Source: an uncultured Alistipes sp. (GTDB lineage Bacteria > Bacteroidota > Bacteroidia > Bacteroidales > Rikenellaceae). Taken from it: DNA of 38,274 nucleotides. The stretch lies in the NCBI GenBank assembly GCA_949840605.1, contig CATKXN010000011.1:1-38274 (forward strand), written 5' to 3'. The position numbers and the translations under genes were made by a program. Under the pieces are notes generated by a model, which ran no database searches, had not been told where the DNA came from, and saw only the letters and a program-made list of their open reading frames with translations. This document shows positions 7,716-15,334 of the stretch, piece after piece; the stretch's first letter is position 1, and the number at the start of each line of letters is the position of its first letter.

Positions 7716-10700
7716 TCAGAAACGCAGGCTGACCGACAGCGAGAAACTTTTCGAAAAGGGATAGTCCGTACCGCGCTCCTCCTTGAAGGAGGCCAGGCGG
7801 AAGATGTCGTTCATATAGAACCGGAACGAAGCGCCCTGGACGCCGACGACATGCAGCCAGCGGGCCGAGGTCTCGTAACCGACGGAGATCGACTCGCCGG
7901 CGATGTAGTTCTCCCGGAGCACGAAGCGCGAGGACATGGGCGTCGTGTCGTCGATGCTGATGGCCTTGAAACGGGCCCTGTCACCGGGTTTCTGCCAGCG
8001 GTCGTGCAGCGCGCGACGGTCGAGGTTGTAGTAGAGCGCCGTTTCGGAGATGTTCTCCACCTTGTTGTAGAGCGCTGAAGCGAAGACGTCGGCACCGAAG
8101 CTGTAACGCAGGTTGACGCTGGCCGAAAAGCCCTTGTAGAAGATCGAGGTCCCGATGATGCCCTCCAGGGCGGGCGCCGAGGAGCCCACCACCGCCTCGT
8201 CGTTGGCGTCGTACTTGAACGTATAGCTGCCGTCCTTGCGGATGAAGACCTCGCGCCCCGAGGAGGGGTCGATGCCGTGCGACCGCACGGCCCAGATGTC
8301 GTCGGGACTGGCGCCGTCGTAATACCGCTTGAAGGTCGTGGCGCTGCCCTTCTCGTTCATGAAGTCGAGCTTGTCGCCGATGTTGCGGTACTCCGAGTTG
8401 TTCTGACTGAAAGAGGCGTTCACGCTCCAGCGCAGGTACTGCCGTTTCATGACCACCACGTTGAGACTTCCCGAAAAGCCCTTCGAGATCTGACCGCCGA
8501 AATTGGTGTAGATGCGCGTCGTGCCCAGCGACGGAGGCACGGGAATCTGTGCCAGCAGCGGGTCGGTGTTCTTGTGGTAGAAATCCACGGAGAACTTCAC
8601 GCGGTCCAGGATGTCGACGTCGAGACCGAGGTTCTTGTCGATGGTTTTCTGCCATTTGAGGTTCGGGTTGCCGAACTTTTCGAGGATCGCACTGGTCCCG
8701 AAGAGATTCTGGTAGGCGGAATTGTAGATGTAGGTGCCCGAAGCCGTGTAGGCGTCGAAATTCTGGTTTCCGGGGTTGCCGATCGAGAAGCGCACCTTCA
8801 GCAGGTCGAGCCATTCGGCCTTGCACCACGCCTCGTTGTGGATGTTCCACCCCACGCCCACAGCCCACGTCGTCGTGAAGAGGTTTTCCGAACCGAAAAC
8901 CGACGACCCGTCCATACGCAGGCTGGCGTCGAACAGGTAGCGGTTGCGGTAGGAGTAGTTGCCGTTGACGTAGAAACTCGTGCTGCGGCTGATACGGTCG
9001 GTGTAACTCGGCTTGTCGCCCTGCTGGAAACCCTCGGAGAACGAGGGATTCTGGTGCAGGTCGCTCGTGAATCCGAAAATCTCGTAGCCGGTGTTCTTCT
9101 GCGTGCGCGAGCTGAAATTCCAGCCGCCGACGGCATTGATCTGGTGATGGCCGAAGAGCCGTCCGTAGGTGACGGTGACGTCGCCGTTGTAGCTCATCAT
9201 GTCGGTCTTTTCCGTCGTGTAGGAGCCTTTGGAGGTCGCGCCGTTGAAATCGGCGTGTGCGGGCGACTTGAACGCCTCGCGCTCGGAGATCGTTTTGTTC
9301 AGGGCCAGACGCCCGCGGACCTGCAGCGAAGTCACGGGACGCCAGATGACCGTGAAATTGTTGCGCAGTCCGAGGTCCTTCGTCACGTCGGTGTTGACCA
9401 CGCGGCGGAGCTGGTAGAGCGGGTTGTAGATGAACTCCCGGGCCACGGAATAAGGCTCCAGGAACTCCGGAATCTCCCCGTCCTCATTGTATTTGCGGTA
9501 ATAGGGATTGGCCTGTGCAAACGTCGAAAAGGAGACCGGCTCGCGCTCGCTCTTCACGGAATCGAAACTGAAGTCGTTCGAAAAGATCAGCTTGTCGGTG
9601 CGGTAGACGAGGTTGATGTTGCCGCCCGTAATCCCCTTTTCGGAGCCCTTCATGATACCTTTCTGGTTGCTGTAGTTCAGCCCCACGCCGTAGAGCATGG
9701 CCTCGCTGCCGCCGTCGATATAGACGCTGTGCGTATGGTTCAGCACCGAACGCAGGGGAACCGACAGCCAATAGGTGTCCACGCCGCGCATCACCTCGGC
9801 CAGCCGCGAGTTGTAGAGCGCATCCAGCTGATCCTGGTCCTCGCCGACGTAGCGTCCGGCCAGCACCTCGTAGCGGAGCTTCTCCCCGGCATTCATCAGG
9901 TTGTAGTCGGAGAGGTCGGGGAACTCGAACCGCAAGTCGGCCGAATAGGAGACCCGCAGCTGTCCCGGCTCGGGCTTGACCGTCTCGACGACGATCACGC
10001 CGTTGGAGGCCTTCGAACCGTAGATAGCCGCCGAAGCGGCGTCCTTGAGCACCGTGACACTGGCGATACGGTCCATGCTCAGGTTCTGAATCTGGGCGAT
10101 CTCCACCTCGATACCGTCGAGGATGAAGAGCGGCTGGTTGGCCGTGTTGTCGTATTCGGTGGTGAGGTCGCCCACAAGGCTGGTCTTGCCGCGAATTTCC
10201 AGGTCGGGCAGCCGGTTGGGGTCGGAGCCGAAAGCGCGGTTCTCGACCAGCGTCAGCGCCGGTTCGAGGGTCTTGAGGCTCTGAAAGACGTTTTTCGTAC
10301 CGATGGCCCGCAGTTCCTTACCCGTATAGGTCGTCGCCGAGCCGGCAAAGCTGTTCTTGTCGCGGCTGTAAATGCCCGTCACCACCACCTCGCTGACCTG
10401 CGTGGCGTCCTCTTTGAGCACGACTTCCAGATCGCGCTGATTGGCATACTCCACCTCGAAGGGAACCATGCCGATAAAGGTGAAAACAATGGTCTGCTTG
10501 CCGGACGGAATCCCCTGCAGGCGGAATTCGCCCTTGGCGTCGGTCGCAGTACCGACTCGGGGCGTCGATTTCACGTAGACCGAGGCGCCGACAATGAACT
10601 CGCCTTTCTCGTTTTTGACATTGCCGGTAATTATCCGGCCGGGGTTGGAAGTGCTATTCTGTGCCCGGACAAGGGGGGGGGAGATCAGCACAGACAACAG

Positions 10701-10724
10701 CAACAACAGAAGTCGCAGTTTCAT
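7716..10724 (-). CDS. SusC/RagA family TonB-linked outer-membrane receptor
   Basis: The 1002-residue protein has a signal peptide (MKLRLLLLLLSVLISPPLVRAQ), a carboxypeptidase-regulatory-like beta domain (about residues 32-110), a TonB-box-like EVVVTG, and a plug domain (about 120-235). The plug has the SusC signatures PLFILDGIEV and IASVTVLKDAASAAIYGSKASNGVIVVETVK. A long beta-barrel ends in Phe (SLRF). It imports the ligand captured by the SusD partner, using TonB energy. It is the first gene of the operon, with a Bacteroidetes promoter about 100 nt upstream. No ECF sigma/anti-sigma pair or hybrid two-component regulator is adjacent. Oddity: codons 15-18 (Ser-Pro-Pro-Leu) contain nine consecutive C, a possible slippage site that would abort translation inside the signal peptide. 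Confidence 0.95.
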   Translation of the reverse strand: MKLRLLLLLLSVLISPPLVRAQNSTSNPGRIITGNVKNEKGEFIVGASVYVKSTPRVGTATDAKGEFRLQGIPSGKQTIVFTFIGMVPFEVEYANQRDLEVVLKEDATQVSEVVVTGIYSRDKNSFAGSATTYTGKELRAIGTKNVFQSLKTLEPALTLVENRAFGSDPNRLPDLEIRGKTSLVGDLTTEYDNTANQPLFILDGIEVEIAQIQNLSMDRIASVTVLKDAASAAIYGSKASNGVIVVETVKPEPGQLRVSYSADLRFEFPDLSDYNLMNAGEKLRYEVLAGRYVGEDQDQLDALYNSRLAEVMRGVDTYWLSVPLRSVLNHTHSVYIDGGSEAMLYGVGLNYSNQKGIMKGSEKGITGGNINLVYRTDKLIFSNDFSFDSVKSEREPVSFSTFAQANPYYRKYNEDGEIPEFLEPYSVAREFIYNPLYQLRRVVNTDVTKDLGLRNNFTVIWRPVTSLQVRGRLALNKTISEREAFKSPAHADFNGATSKGSYTTEKTDMMSYNGDVTVTYGRLFGHHQINAVGGWNFSSRTQKNTGYEIFGFTSDLHQNPSFSEGFQQGDKPSYTDRISRSTSFYVNGNYSYRNRYLFDASLRMDGSSVFGSENLFTTTWAVGVGWNIHNEAWCKAEWLDLLKVRFSIGNPGNQNFDAYTASGTYIYNSAYQNLFGTSAILEKFGNPNLKWQKTIDKNLGLDVDILDRVKFSVDFYHKNTDPLLAQIPVPPSLGTTRIYTNFGGQISKGFSGSLNVVVMKRQYLRWSVNASFSQNNSEYRNIGDKLDFMNEKGSATTFKRYYDGASPDDIWAVRSHGIDPSSGREVFIRKDGSYTFKYDANDEAVVGSSAPALEGIIGTSIFYKGFSASVNLRYSFGADVFASALYNKVENISETALYYNLDRRALHDRWQKPGDRARFKAISIDDTTPMSSRFVLRENYIAGESISVGYETSARWLHVVGVQGASFRFYMNDIFRLASFKEERGTDYPFSKSFSLSVSLRF
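10673..10681 (-). repeat. C9 homopolymer inside the susC signal-peptide codons
   Basis: Nine G on the given strand, nine C on the coding strand, cover codons 15-18 of the SusC gene. The frame is intact at nine, so this copy is in the ON state. Homopolymers of this length are prone to slipped-strand mispairing in bacteria. Regulatory use here is an inference. Confidence 0.7.
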
Positions 10725-10828
10725 AGATTCAGAGTATTTCCGCCTGCCGGAAAAACGGCTCCGGCAGATCGGAATTCATTTGTCTTTTCGCACACTCCGG
10801 GCAGGCATCCGACACCGGAGAGGATATG
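10725..10828 (-). promoter_or_regulatory. 5' leader of the susC operon with two hairpins
   Basis: The leader predicted from the promoter is about 100 nt. It holds a 7-bp perfect inverted repeat (10744-10750 with 10761-10767, CTGCCGG/CCGGCAG, loop 10) and a 6-bp one (10795-10800 with 10815-10820, CTCCGG/CCGGAG). The first lies about 20 nt before the start codon and could limit ribosome access or bind a regulator. No known riboswitch consensus is recognised. Confidence 0.4.
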
Positions 10829-10859
10829 CAAAGATATAACATTAATTCGGAATAGCAAA
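10829..10859 (-). promoter_or_regulatory. Bacteroidetes-type promoter of the susC operon
   Basis: Read on the minus strand: TTTG (10856-10859), 19 nt, then TATCTTTG (10829-10836). This fits the -33 TTTG / -7 TAnnTTTG consensus with normal spacing. It lies about 105 nt before the susC start and after the rplQ terminator, so it separates this operon from the ribosomal cluster. Confidence 0.75.
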
Positions 10860-10986
10860 ATAGGACATATCCCTAAAAAAGGGGATTTTTTCATTTCGCC
10901 GTTGCCGTCCGGAAAACGGAAAGACCGGACACGACCGGGGGGGGGCAGCGAAACAGAAACCGCTCCTTCGGTCGCGATGCTGCACG
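10860..10986. other. Intergenic spacer between rplQ terminator and susC promoter, with a second G9/C9 tract
   Basis: No gene is visible. Nine G at 10937-10945 lie about 78 bp upstream of the -33 element of the susC promoter. An A/T-rich patch with a 5-bp inverted repeat (ATCCC 10869-10873 with GGGAT 10882-10886) abuts the promoter. A second C9 tract close to the one inside susC is noteworthy, but its effect is unknown. Confidence 0.5.
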
Positions 10987-11025
10987 AAAAATCCGCGGAC
11001 GGGTCTGACGCCCATCCGCGGATTT
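10987..11025 (-). terminator. Rho-independent terminator of the ribosomal cluster
   Basis: An 11-bp perfect stem, AAATCCGCGGA (10989-10999) with TCCGCGGATTT (11015-11025), is followed on the minus strand by a run of five U (complement of 10987-10991). It starts 36 nt after the rplQ stop, ending the long leftward ribosomal transcript. Confidence 0.88.
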
Positions 11026-11060
11026 CAACGGAAGCGGTGCCAATGCACCGCTGTCACGAA

Positions 11061-11672
11061 TTACATTTTCTTGCCTACATTGGTCTTCTTGGCGACCTTC
11101 GGGGCGGCAGCCTTGGCCGAAGCGGCCTTCGGAGCTGCGGGCTTCTTCGGGGCGGCAGCCTTCTTGGGCGCTGCGGCCTTCTTGGCCTCGCCTCCTTCGA
11201 CGACGGTAGCCTCCTCTACGGCGTCGGTCTTCTTCGCCGCGGGCTTGCGCGAACGGCGCGTCTTGGGTTTCGCCTCCGAAGCGGCGGCCGGAGCGATGCC
11301 CAGCGTATATGCCTCGTTGAAGTCGACGAACTCGATGATGCACATGTCGGCGGCATCGCCCAGACGGAAGCCGGTCTTCAGGATGCGGGTGTAACCGCCC
11401 GGACGCTCGGCGATCTTCGGAGCGATCGTACGGAACAGTTCCGTAACGGCCTCCTTCTGCTTCAGGTACGAGAATACTACACGGCGCGAGTGGGTCGTGT
11501 CCTCCTTCGACTTGGTCACCAGGGGCTCCACGAACTGCCGAACGGCCTTTGCCTTCGCAACGGTGGTCTCGATGCGCTTGTGCATGATCAGCGACGATGC
11601 CATGTTCGAAAGCATCGCCTTGCGGTGTCCCGCCTGACGGCCGAGGTGGTTGAAATTCTTATTGTGTCTCAT
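11061..11672 (-). CDS. rplQ: 50S ribosomal protein L17 with long Ala/Lys/Pro-rich tail
   Basis: Residues 1 to about 122 are a normal bacterial L17 ([24 protein letters not shown], then [14 protein letters not shown] and [30 protein letters not shown]). L17 lies near the exit of the peptide tunnel. The last 80 residues or so are low complexity, made of Ala, Lys and Pro (blocks such as [17 protein letters not shown]), histone-H1-like in composition. That makes the protein 203 residues, against about 127 in E. coli. It is the last gene of the alpha operon section, 4 nt after rpoA. Confidence 0.97.
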   Translation of the reverse strand: MRHNKNFNHLGRQAGHRKAMLSNMASSLIMHKRIETTVAKAKAVRQFVEPLVTKSKEDTTHSRRVVFSYLKQKEAVTELFRTIAPKIAERPGGYTRILKTGFRLGDAADMCIIEFVDFNEAYTLGIAPAAASEAKPKTRRSRKPAAKKTDAVEEATVVEGGEAKKAAAPKKAAAPKKPAAPKAASAKAAAPKVAKKTNVGKKM

Positions 11673-11676
11673 TTAA

Positions 11677-12669
11677 TTAATCTTTGTCAAGTTTGTAGAT
11701 TGATACGTCCATACCGAACTTCAGGTTCAGCGAGGTCAGCAGCTCGTCGAGCTCCGTGAGCGACTTCTTGCCGAAGTTGCGGAACTTCAGCAGGTCGTTG
11801 CGGTTCAGCTTCACGAGATCCCCCACCGTATCCACGTCGGCAGCCTTCAGACAGTTCAGGGCGCGGACGCTCAGGTCCTGATCCGAGAGCTTCGTCTTCA
11901 GCAGCTGACGCATGTGGAGTACATCCTCATCGAACTCCTCGGCACCGTTCGTGTCTTCCATGTTGACGGTGATCTTCTCGTCGGAGAAGAGCATGAAGTG
12001 CTGGATAAGAATCTTTGCGGCCTCTTTCAGAGCCTCCTTGGGGTGAATCGACCCGTCGGTAGTAATTTCCAAATTCAGCTTCTCGTAGTCGGTCCTCTGC
12101 TCGACGCGGTAGTCCTCGATCGAGTACTTCACGTTCTTGATGGGCGTGAAGATCGAGTCGATCGGAAGCGTTCCGAACTCGCTATCGGCGGGGGCGTTCT
12201 CCTCCGCGGGCACATAGCCGCGGCCCTTGCCGATCGTGAGCGTCATCTGCATCTTGGTGCCCGGGGCCAGGTGACAGATCACCAGGTCGGGGTTGAGCAC
12301 CTTGAAGAACGACAGGTAATTCGAGATATATCCGGCAGTCAGCTCCGTCACACCCGCAACGTTAATGGATACCTTTTCTGCATCCTGATTGTCGACTGTG
12401 CGGATAAAACGAACCTGCTTCAGATTGAGGATGATGTTCAACATATCCTCCATCACACCGGGGATAGCGGCAAACTCGTGATCGACACCGGCTACCTTGA
12501 CGGTCGTAATGGCATACCCCTCGAGCGAGGAGAGCAGAATACGACGTAAAGCGTTACCGACAGTCCGGCCGAACCCGGGCTCCAACGGCCGGAACTCGAA
12601 CTTTCCGAACGATGAAGTGGATTCAAGCATAATAACCTTCTCAGGTTTCTGGAATGCTAATATTGCCAT
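11677..12669 (-). CDS. rpoA: DNA-directed RNA polymerase alpha subunit
   Basis: The 330-residue protein is of standard length. The N-terminal assembly domain shows [27 protein letters not shown] near residue 27. The C-terminal domain (about 250-320, [49 protein letters not shown]) has the helix-hairpin-helix fold that touches upstream promoter DNA and activators. It lies between rpsD and rplQ, the standard alpha-operon place. In Bacteroidetes it works with an unusual primary sigma factor, consistent with the promoter forms in this window. Confidence 0.98.
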   Translation of the reverse strand: MAILAFQKPEKVIMLESTSSFGKFEFRPLEPGFGRTVGNALRRILLSSLEGYAITTVKVAGVDHEFAAIPGVMEDMLNIILNLKQVRFIRTVDNQDAEKVSINVAGVTELTAGYISNYLSFFKVLNPDLVICHLAPGTKMQMTLTIGKGRGYVPAEENAPADSEFGTLPIDSIFTPIKNVKYSIEDYRVEQRTDYEKLNLEITTDGSIHPKEALKEAAKILIQHFMLFSDEKITVNMEDTNGAEEFDEDVLHMRQLLKTKLSDQDLSVRALNCLKAADVDTVGDLVKLNRNDLLKFRNFGKKSLTELDELLTSLNLKFGMDVSIYKLDKD

Positions 12670-12690
12670 AATAGTGAATTTGTTTGATTA

Positions 12691-13299
12691 CTACTTCGAG
12701 TACAACTCGACGATGAGCTGCTCCTTGATGTTCTCGGGAATCTCCTCACGCTCCGGACGCTGGAGGAACTTTCCGCTCATCGAGGCGTTGTCCCACTCCA
12801 GCCAGGCGTAACGGCTCTTCGACGAGCCGGACAGAGATACCGTGATCACTTCCAGGCTCTTCGACTTCTCGCGAACCGACACAACGTCACCCGCACGCAG
12901 CGAGTACGAAGGAATGTTCACGACGTTGCCGTTCACACAAATATGGCAGTGCGAAACGAGCTGGCGGGCAGCGGCACGCGTCGGGGCGATACCCAAGCGG
13001 TAAACGACGTTGTCCAGACGGCACTCCAGCAGTTTCAGCAGGTTCTCACCCGTGATGCCGCCCATGCGGGCAGCCTGCTCGTAGGTGCGCGAGAACTGCT
13101 TCTCCAGCAGACCGTAGGTATATTTGGCCTTCTGCTTCTCGCTCAACTGCGTGCCGTACTCCGACACCTTTTTGCGCTTGCGCGCCAGACCGTGCTGTCC
13201 GGGAGGATAATTGCGCTTCTCGAGCACCTTATCCGCACCATAGATAGCTTCGCCGAACTTGCGGGCGATTTTCGATTTAGGTCCTATGTATTTTCCCAT
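12691..13299 (-). CDS. rpsD: 30S ribosomal protein S4, zinc-free form
   Basis: The 202-residue protein is of standard length. [21 protein letters not shown] and [10 protein letters not shown] are S4 hallmarks, and an S4 RNA-binding domain covers about residues 93-155 ([32 protein letters not shown]). S4 nucleates 30S assembly and in many bacteria represses its own operon. The N-terminal region has none of the four zinc-binding Cys seen in the C+ form, so this is the zinc-independent type. It lies 51 nt after rpsK, one of the larger gaps in this part of the cluster. Confidence 0.98.
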   Translation of the reverse strand: MGKYIGPKSKIARKFGEAIYGADKVLEKRNYPPGQHGLARKRKKVSEYGTQLSEKQKAKYTYGLLEKQFSRTYEQAARMGGITGENLLKLLECRLDNVVYRLGIAPTRAAARQLVSHCHICVNGNVVNIPSYSLRAGDVVSVREKSKSLEVITVSLSGSSKSRYAWLEWDNASMSGKFLQRPEREEIPENIKEQLIVELYSK

Positions 13300-13350
13300 T
13301 GTCTTAACTTATTAAAAAAACGTTGAATATTCCTTACCTCACACCGAAAA

Positions 13351-13740
13351 TTAGACGCGGCGGCGGTTAGGAGCACGGCAACCGTTGTGCGGCAGCGGAG
13401 TAACGTCGATGATCTCCATCACCTCGATACCTGCGCCGTGGATGGTGCGCACGGCCGACTCGCGGCCGGCACCCGGACCCTTGACATAGACCTTCACCTT
13501 GCGCAGCCCCATGTCGTAAGCCACCTTCGCGCAATCCTGCGATGCGGTCTGTGCTGCATACGGAGTATTCTTCTTCGAACCGCGGAAGCCCATCTTGCCG
13601 GCCGACGACCAGCTGATGACGTCACCCACCTCGTTGGTGATGGTGATGATCACGTTGTTGAAAGTGGAGTGCACATAGACGTTACCCAGGGCACCGACCT
13701 TGACAACCTTTTTCTTAACTGTTCCAGTTTTCTTTGCCAT
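13351..13740 (-). CDS. rpsK: 30S ribosomal protein S11
   Basis: The 129 residues match S11 over the full length: [50 protein letters not shown], and the closing [18 protein letters not shown]11 forms the platform of the 30S subunit near the E site. It follows rpsM by 13 nt, as in other alpha operons. Confidence 0.98.
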   Translation of the reverse strand: MAKKTGTVKKKVVKVGALGNVYVHSTFNNVIITITNEVGDVISWSSAGKMGFRGSKKNTPYAAQTASQDCAKVAYDMGLRKVKVYVKGPGAGRESAVRTIHGAGIEVMEIIDVTPLPHNGCRAPNRRRV

Positions 13741-13753
13741 AATTCTCTAAAGA

Positions 13754-14134
13754 TTACTTCGTTGCCTTTTTCTTGTTTGCGACGGTCTTCTTGCGGCCCT
13801 TGCGGGTGCGCGCGTTGTTCTTGGTCGACTGACCGCGGACCGGAAGCCCCAGACGGTGACGGATGCCGCGGTAGCAGCCGATATCCATCAGGCGCTTGAT
13901 GTTCATCTGGACCATCGAACGGCATTCGCCCTCGACCTTGATGCCCATGTCGGCGATCGTCGAACGGATCGCACCGACCTGGTCGTCCGACCAGTCCTGT
14001 ACTTTGAGATCGTAGCTGATGCCAGCTGTCTCGAGAATTTTGCGAGCCGTCGAGCGACCGATGCCGTAGATATAGGTCAGGCCGATCTCGCCTCTTTTGT
14101 TTTTCGGTAAATCTACACCGACTATACGTGCCAT
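13754..14134 (-). CDS. rpsM: 30S ribosomal protein S13
   Basis: The 126 residues match S13: [34 protein letters not shown], the [25 protein letters not shown] segment, and a Lys-rich tail that contacts P-site tRNA. S13 sits in the 30S head and bridges to the 50S subunit. It is the first ribosomal protein of the alpha section after rpmJ. Confidence 0.98.
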   Translation of the reverse strand: MARIVGVDLPKNKRGEIGLTYIYGIGRSTARKILETAGISYDLKVQDWSDDQVGAIRSTIADMGIKVEGECRSMVQMNIKRLMDIGCYRGIRHRLGLPVRGQSTKNNARTRKGRKKTVANKKKATK

Positions 14135-14165
14135 ATTGAATTCTTCTCTTTTTTAACGTGTTTAA

Positions 14166-14282
14166 CTAACCCTGGCGCATTTTGAACTTGGGATTCTTCT
14201 TGCAAATGACGTAAAGTTTGCCTTTACGCTTCACAATCTTGCAATCCTCGCTTCTCTTCTTGATGGATGCTTTTACTTTCAT
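14166..14282 (-). CDS. rpmJ: 50S ribosomal protein L36, zinc-free form
   Basis: A 38-codon gene between infA and rpsM, beginning [19 protein letters not shown] and ending KFKMRQG, with a TAG stop at 14166-14168. Length and layout match L36 exactly. Of the four zinc ligands of the classical form (Cys11, Cys14, Cys27, His33), only Cys14 and Cys27 remain; positions 11 and 33 are Ser and Phe. It therefore cannot bind zinc in the usual way and belongs to the C- type. L36 stabilises 23S rRNA folding near the peptidyl-transferase region. Confidence 0.95.
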   Translation of the reverse strand: MKVKASIKKRSEDCKIVKRKGKLYVICKKNPKFKMRQG

Positions 14283-14300
14283 GATTTTCAAGCAATCTAA

Positions 14301-14519
14301 TTATTTGTACCGGAAAGATATACGTCCCTTCGTAAGGTCGTAGGGCGTCATCTCCACTTTTACTTTATCTCCGGGAAGGATCTTGATGTAGTGCATGCGC
14401 ATCTTCCCCGAGATATGGGCCGTGAGCACGTGGCCGTTGTCCAGCTCGACGCGGAACATCGCGTTGGACAGCGCCTCGATGATCGTCCCGTCCCGTTCAA
14501 TAGCAGCTTGTTTTGCCAT
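14301..14519 (-). CDS. infA: Translation initiation factor IF-1
   Basis: The 72 residues are a complete IF-1: an S1/OB-fold domain with [68 protein letters not shown]. It occupies the 30S A site during initiation together with IF-2 and IF-3. It follows map by 6 nt and precedes rpmJ, the usual secY-map-infA-rpmJ order of Gram-positives and Bacteroidetes. Confidence 0.98.
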   Translation of the reverse strand: MAKQAAIERDGTIIEALSNAMFRVELDNGHVLTAHISGKMRMHYIKILPGDKVKVEMTPYDLTKGRISFRYK

Positions 14520-14525
14520 AGAGTC

Positions 14526-15302
14526 TCAGTTGTTTATTGCCTGTTCAATGATACTGAAGTCCGTCAGTACGTCGGGACCCGATTTGCGAACCGCAACGGC
14601 GAACTCATAGTGCGCCGCCGGTTTGCGGTCCCGTGTGCGGACCGTCCAGCCATCCTGCTCGAAAACCACCGCTTTGGTCCCCATGTTGATCATGGGTTCG
14701 ATGCAGATGACCATGCCCTCCCTGAGCAATGGCCCTCTGCCGCGTGCGCCGTAATTGGGAACACCGGGGTCTTCGTGCATTCTGCGACCCAATCCGTGTC
14801 CCTCCAATTCGCGCACCACGCCGTAGCCGAAACGCTCGGCGTGCTCCTGCACGGCCGCCGACACGTCGCCTACGCGATTGCCGGCCTTGGCCTGCGCCGT
14901 ACCTTTATAAAGAGCCTCTTTGGTGACCTCCATCAGCTGCCTTACTTCCGCGGCAACCTCTCCGACGGCAAACGTATATGCCGAATCACCAACAAACCCC
15001 TTCATAAACGTACCGCAATCGACCGAAACGATATCGCCCTCTTTGAGGACGCATTTCGAGGATGGGATACCGTGAACTACCTGTTCGTTAACCGATATAC
15101 ACAACGAAGCGGGAAAGCCCTGATACCCGAGGAAGGCAGGAACTGCTCCGTGCGCGCGGATGAAATCCTCGGCAATCGAATCCAACTCCTTGGTGGTGAC
15201 ACCCGGACGGCTGTGGCGACCCACCTCCGCCAGTGTCTCAGACACCAGGATATTGTTCTCGCGGAGCAGCTCTATCTCCTCGTCTGTCTTGATATATATC
15301 AT
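14526..15302 (-). CDS. map: Type I methionine aminopeptidase
   Basis: The 258-residue enzyme removes the initiator Met from nascent proteins. The pita-bread fold and metal ligands are visible: HGIPS with the substrate His, VDCGTFMKGFVGDSAYTFAVG (two Asp ligands), GHGLGRRMHEDPGVPNYG (His ligand), CIEPMI and a late Glu (AHYEFAVAV). There is no N-terminal zinc-finger extension. It lies 32 nt after secY and 6 nt before infA. Confidence 0.97.
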   Translation of the reverse strand: MIYIKTDEEIELLRENNILVSETLAEVGRHSRPGVTTKELDSIAEDFIRAHGAVPAFLGYQGFPASLCISVNEQVVHGIPSSKCVLKEGDIVSVDCGTFMKGFVGDSAYTFAVGEVAAEVRQLMEVTKEALYKGTAQAKAGNRVGDVSAAVQEHAERFGYGVVRELEGHGLGRRMHEDPGVPNYGARGRGPLLREGMVICIEPMINMGTKAVVFEQDGWTVRTRDRKPAAHYEFAVAVRKSGPDVLTDFSIIEQAINN

Positions 15303-15334
15303 TCTCTTCGCTTAAGAACTCTTCGGAAAAACTC

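Noticed and set aside
8277..11759. An 1160-codon open frame on the plus strand opposite susC
   Set aside because: It crosses the susC start, its promoter and the rplQ terminator, and mirrors a well-supported SusC protein. No domain is recognisable.
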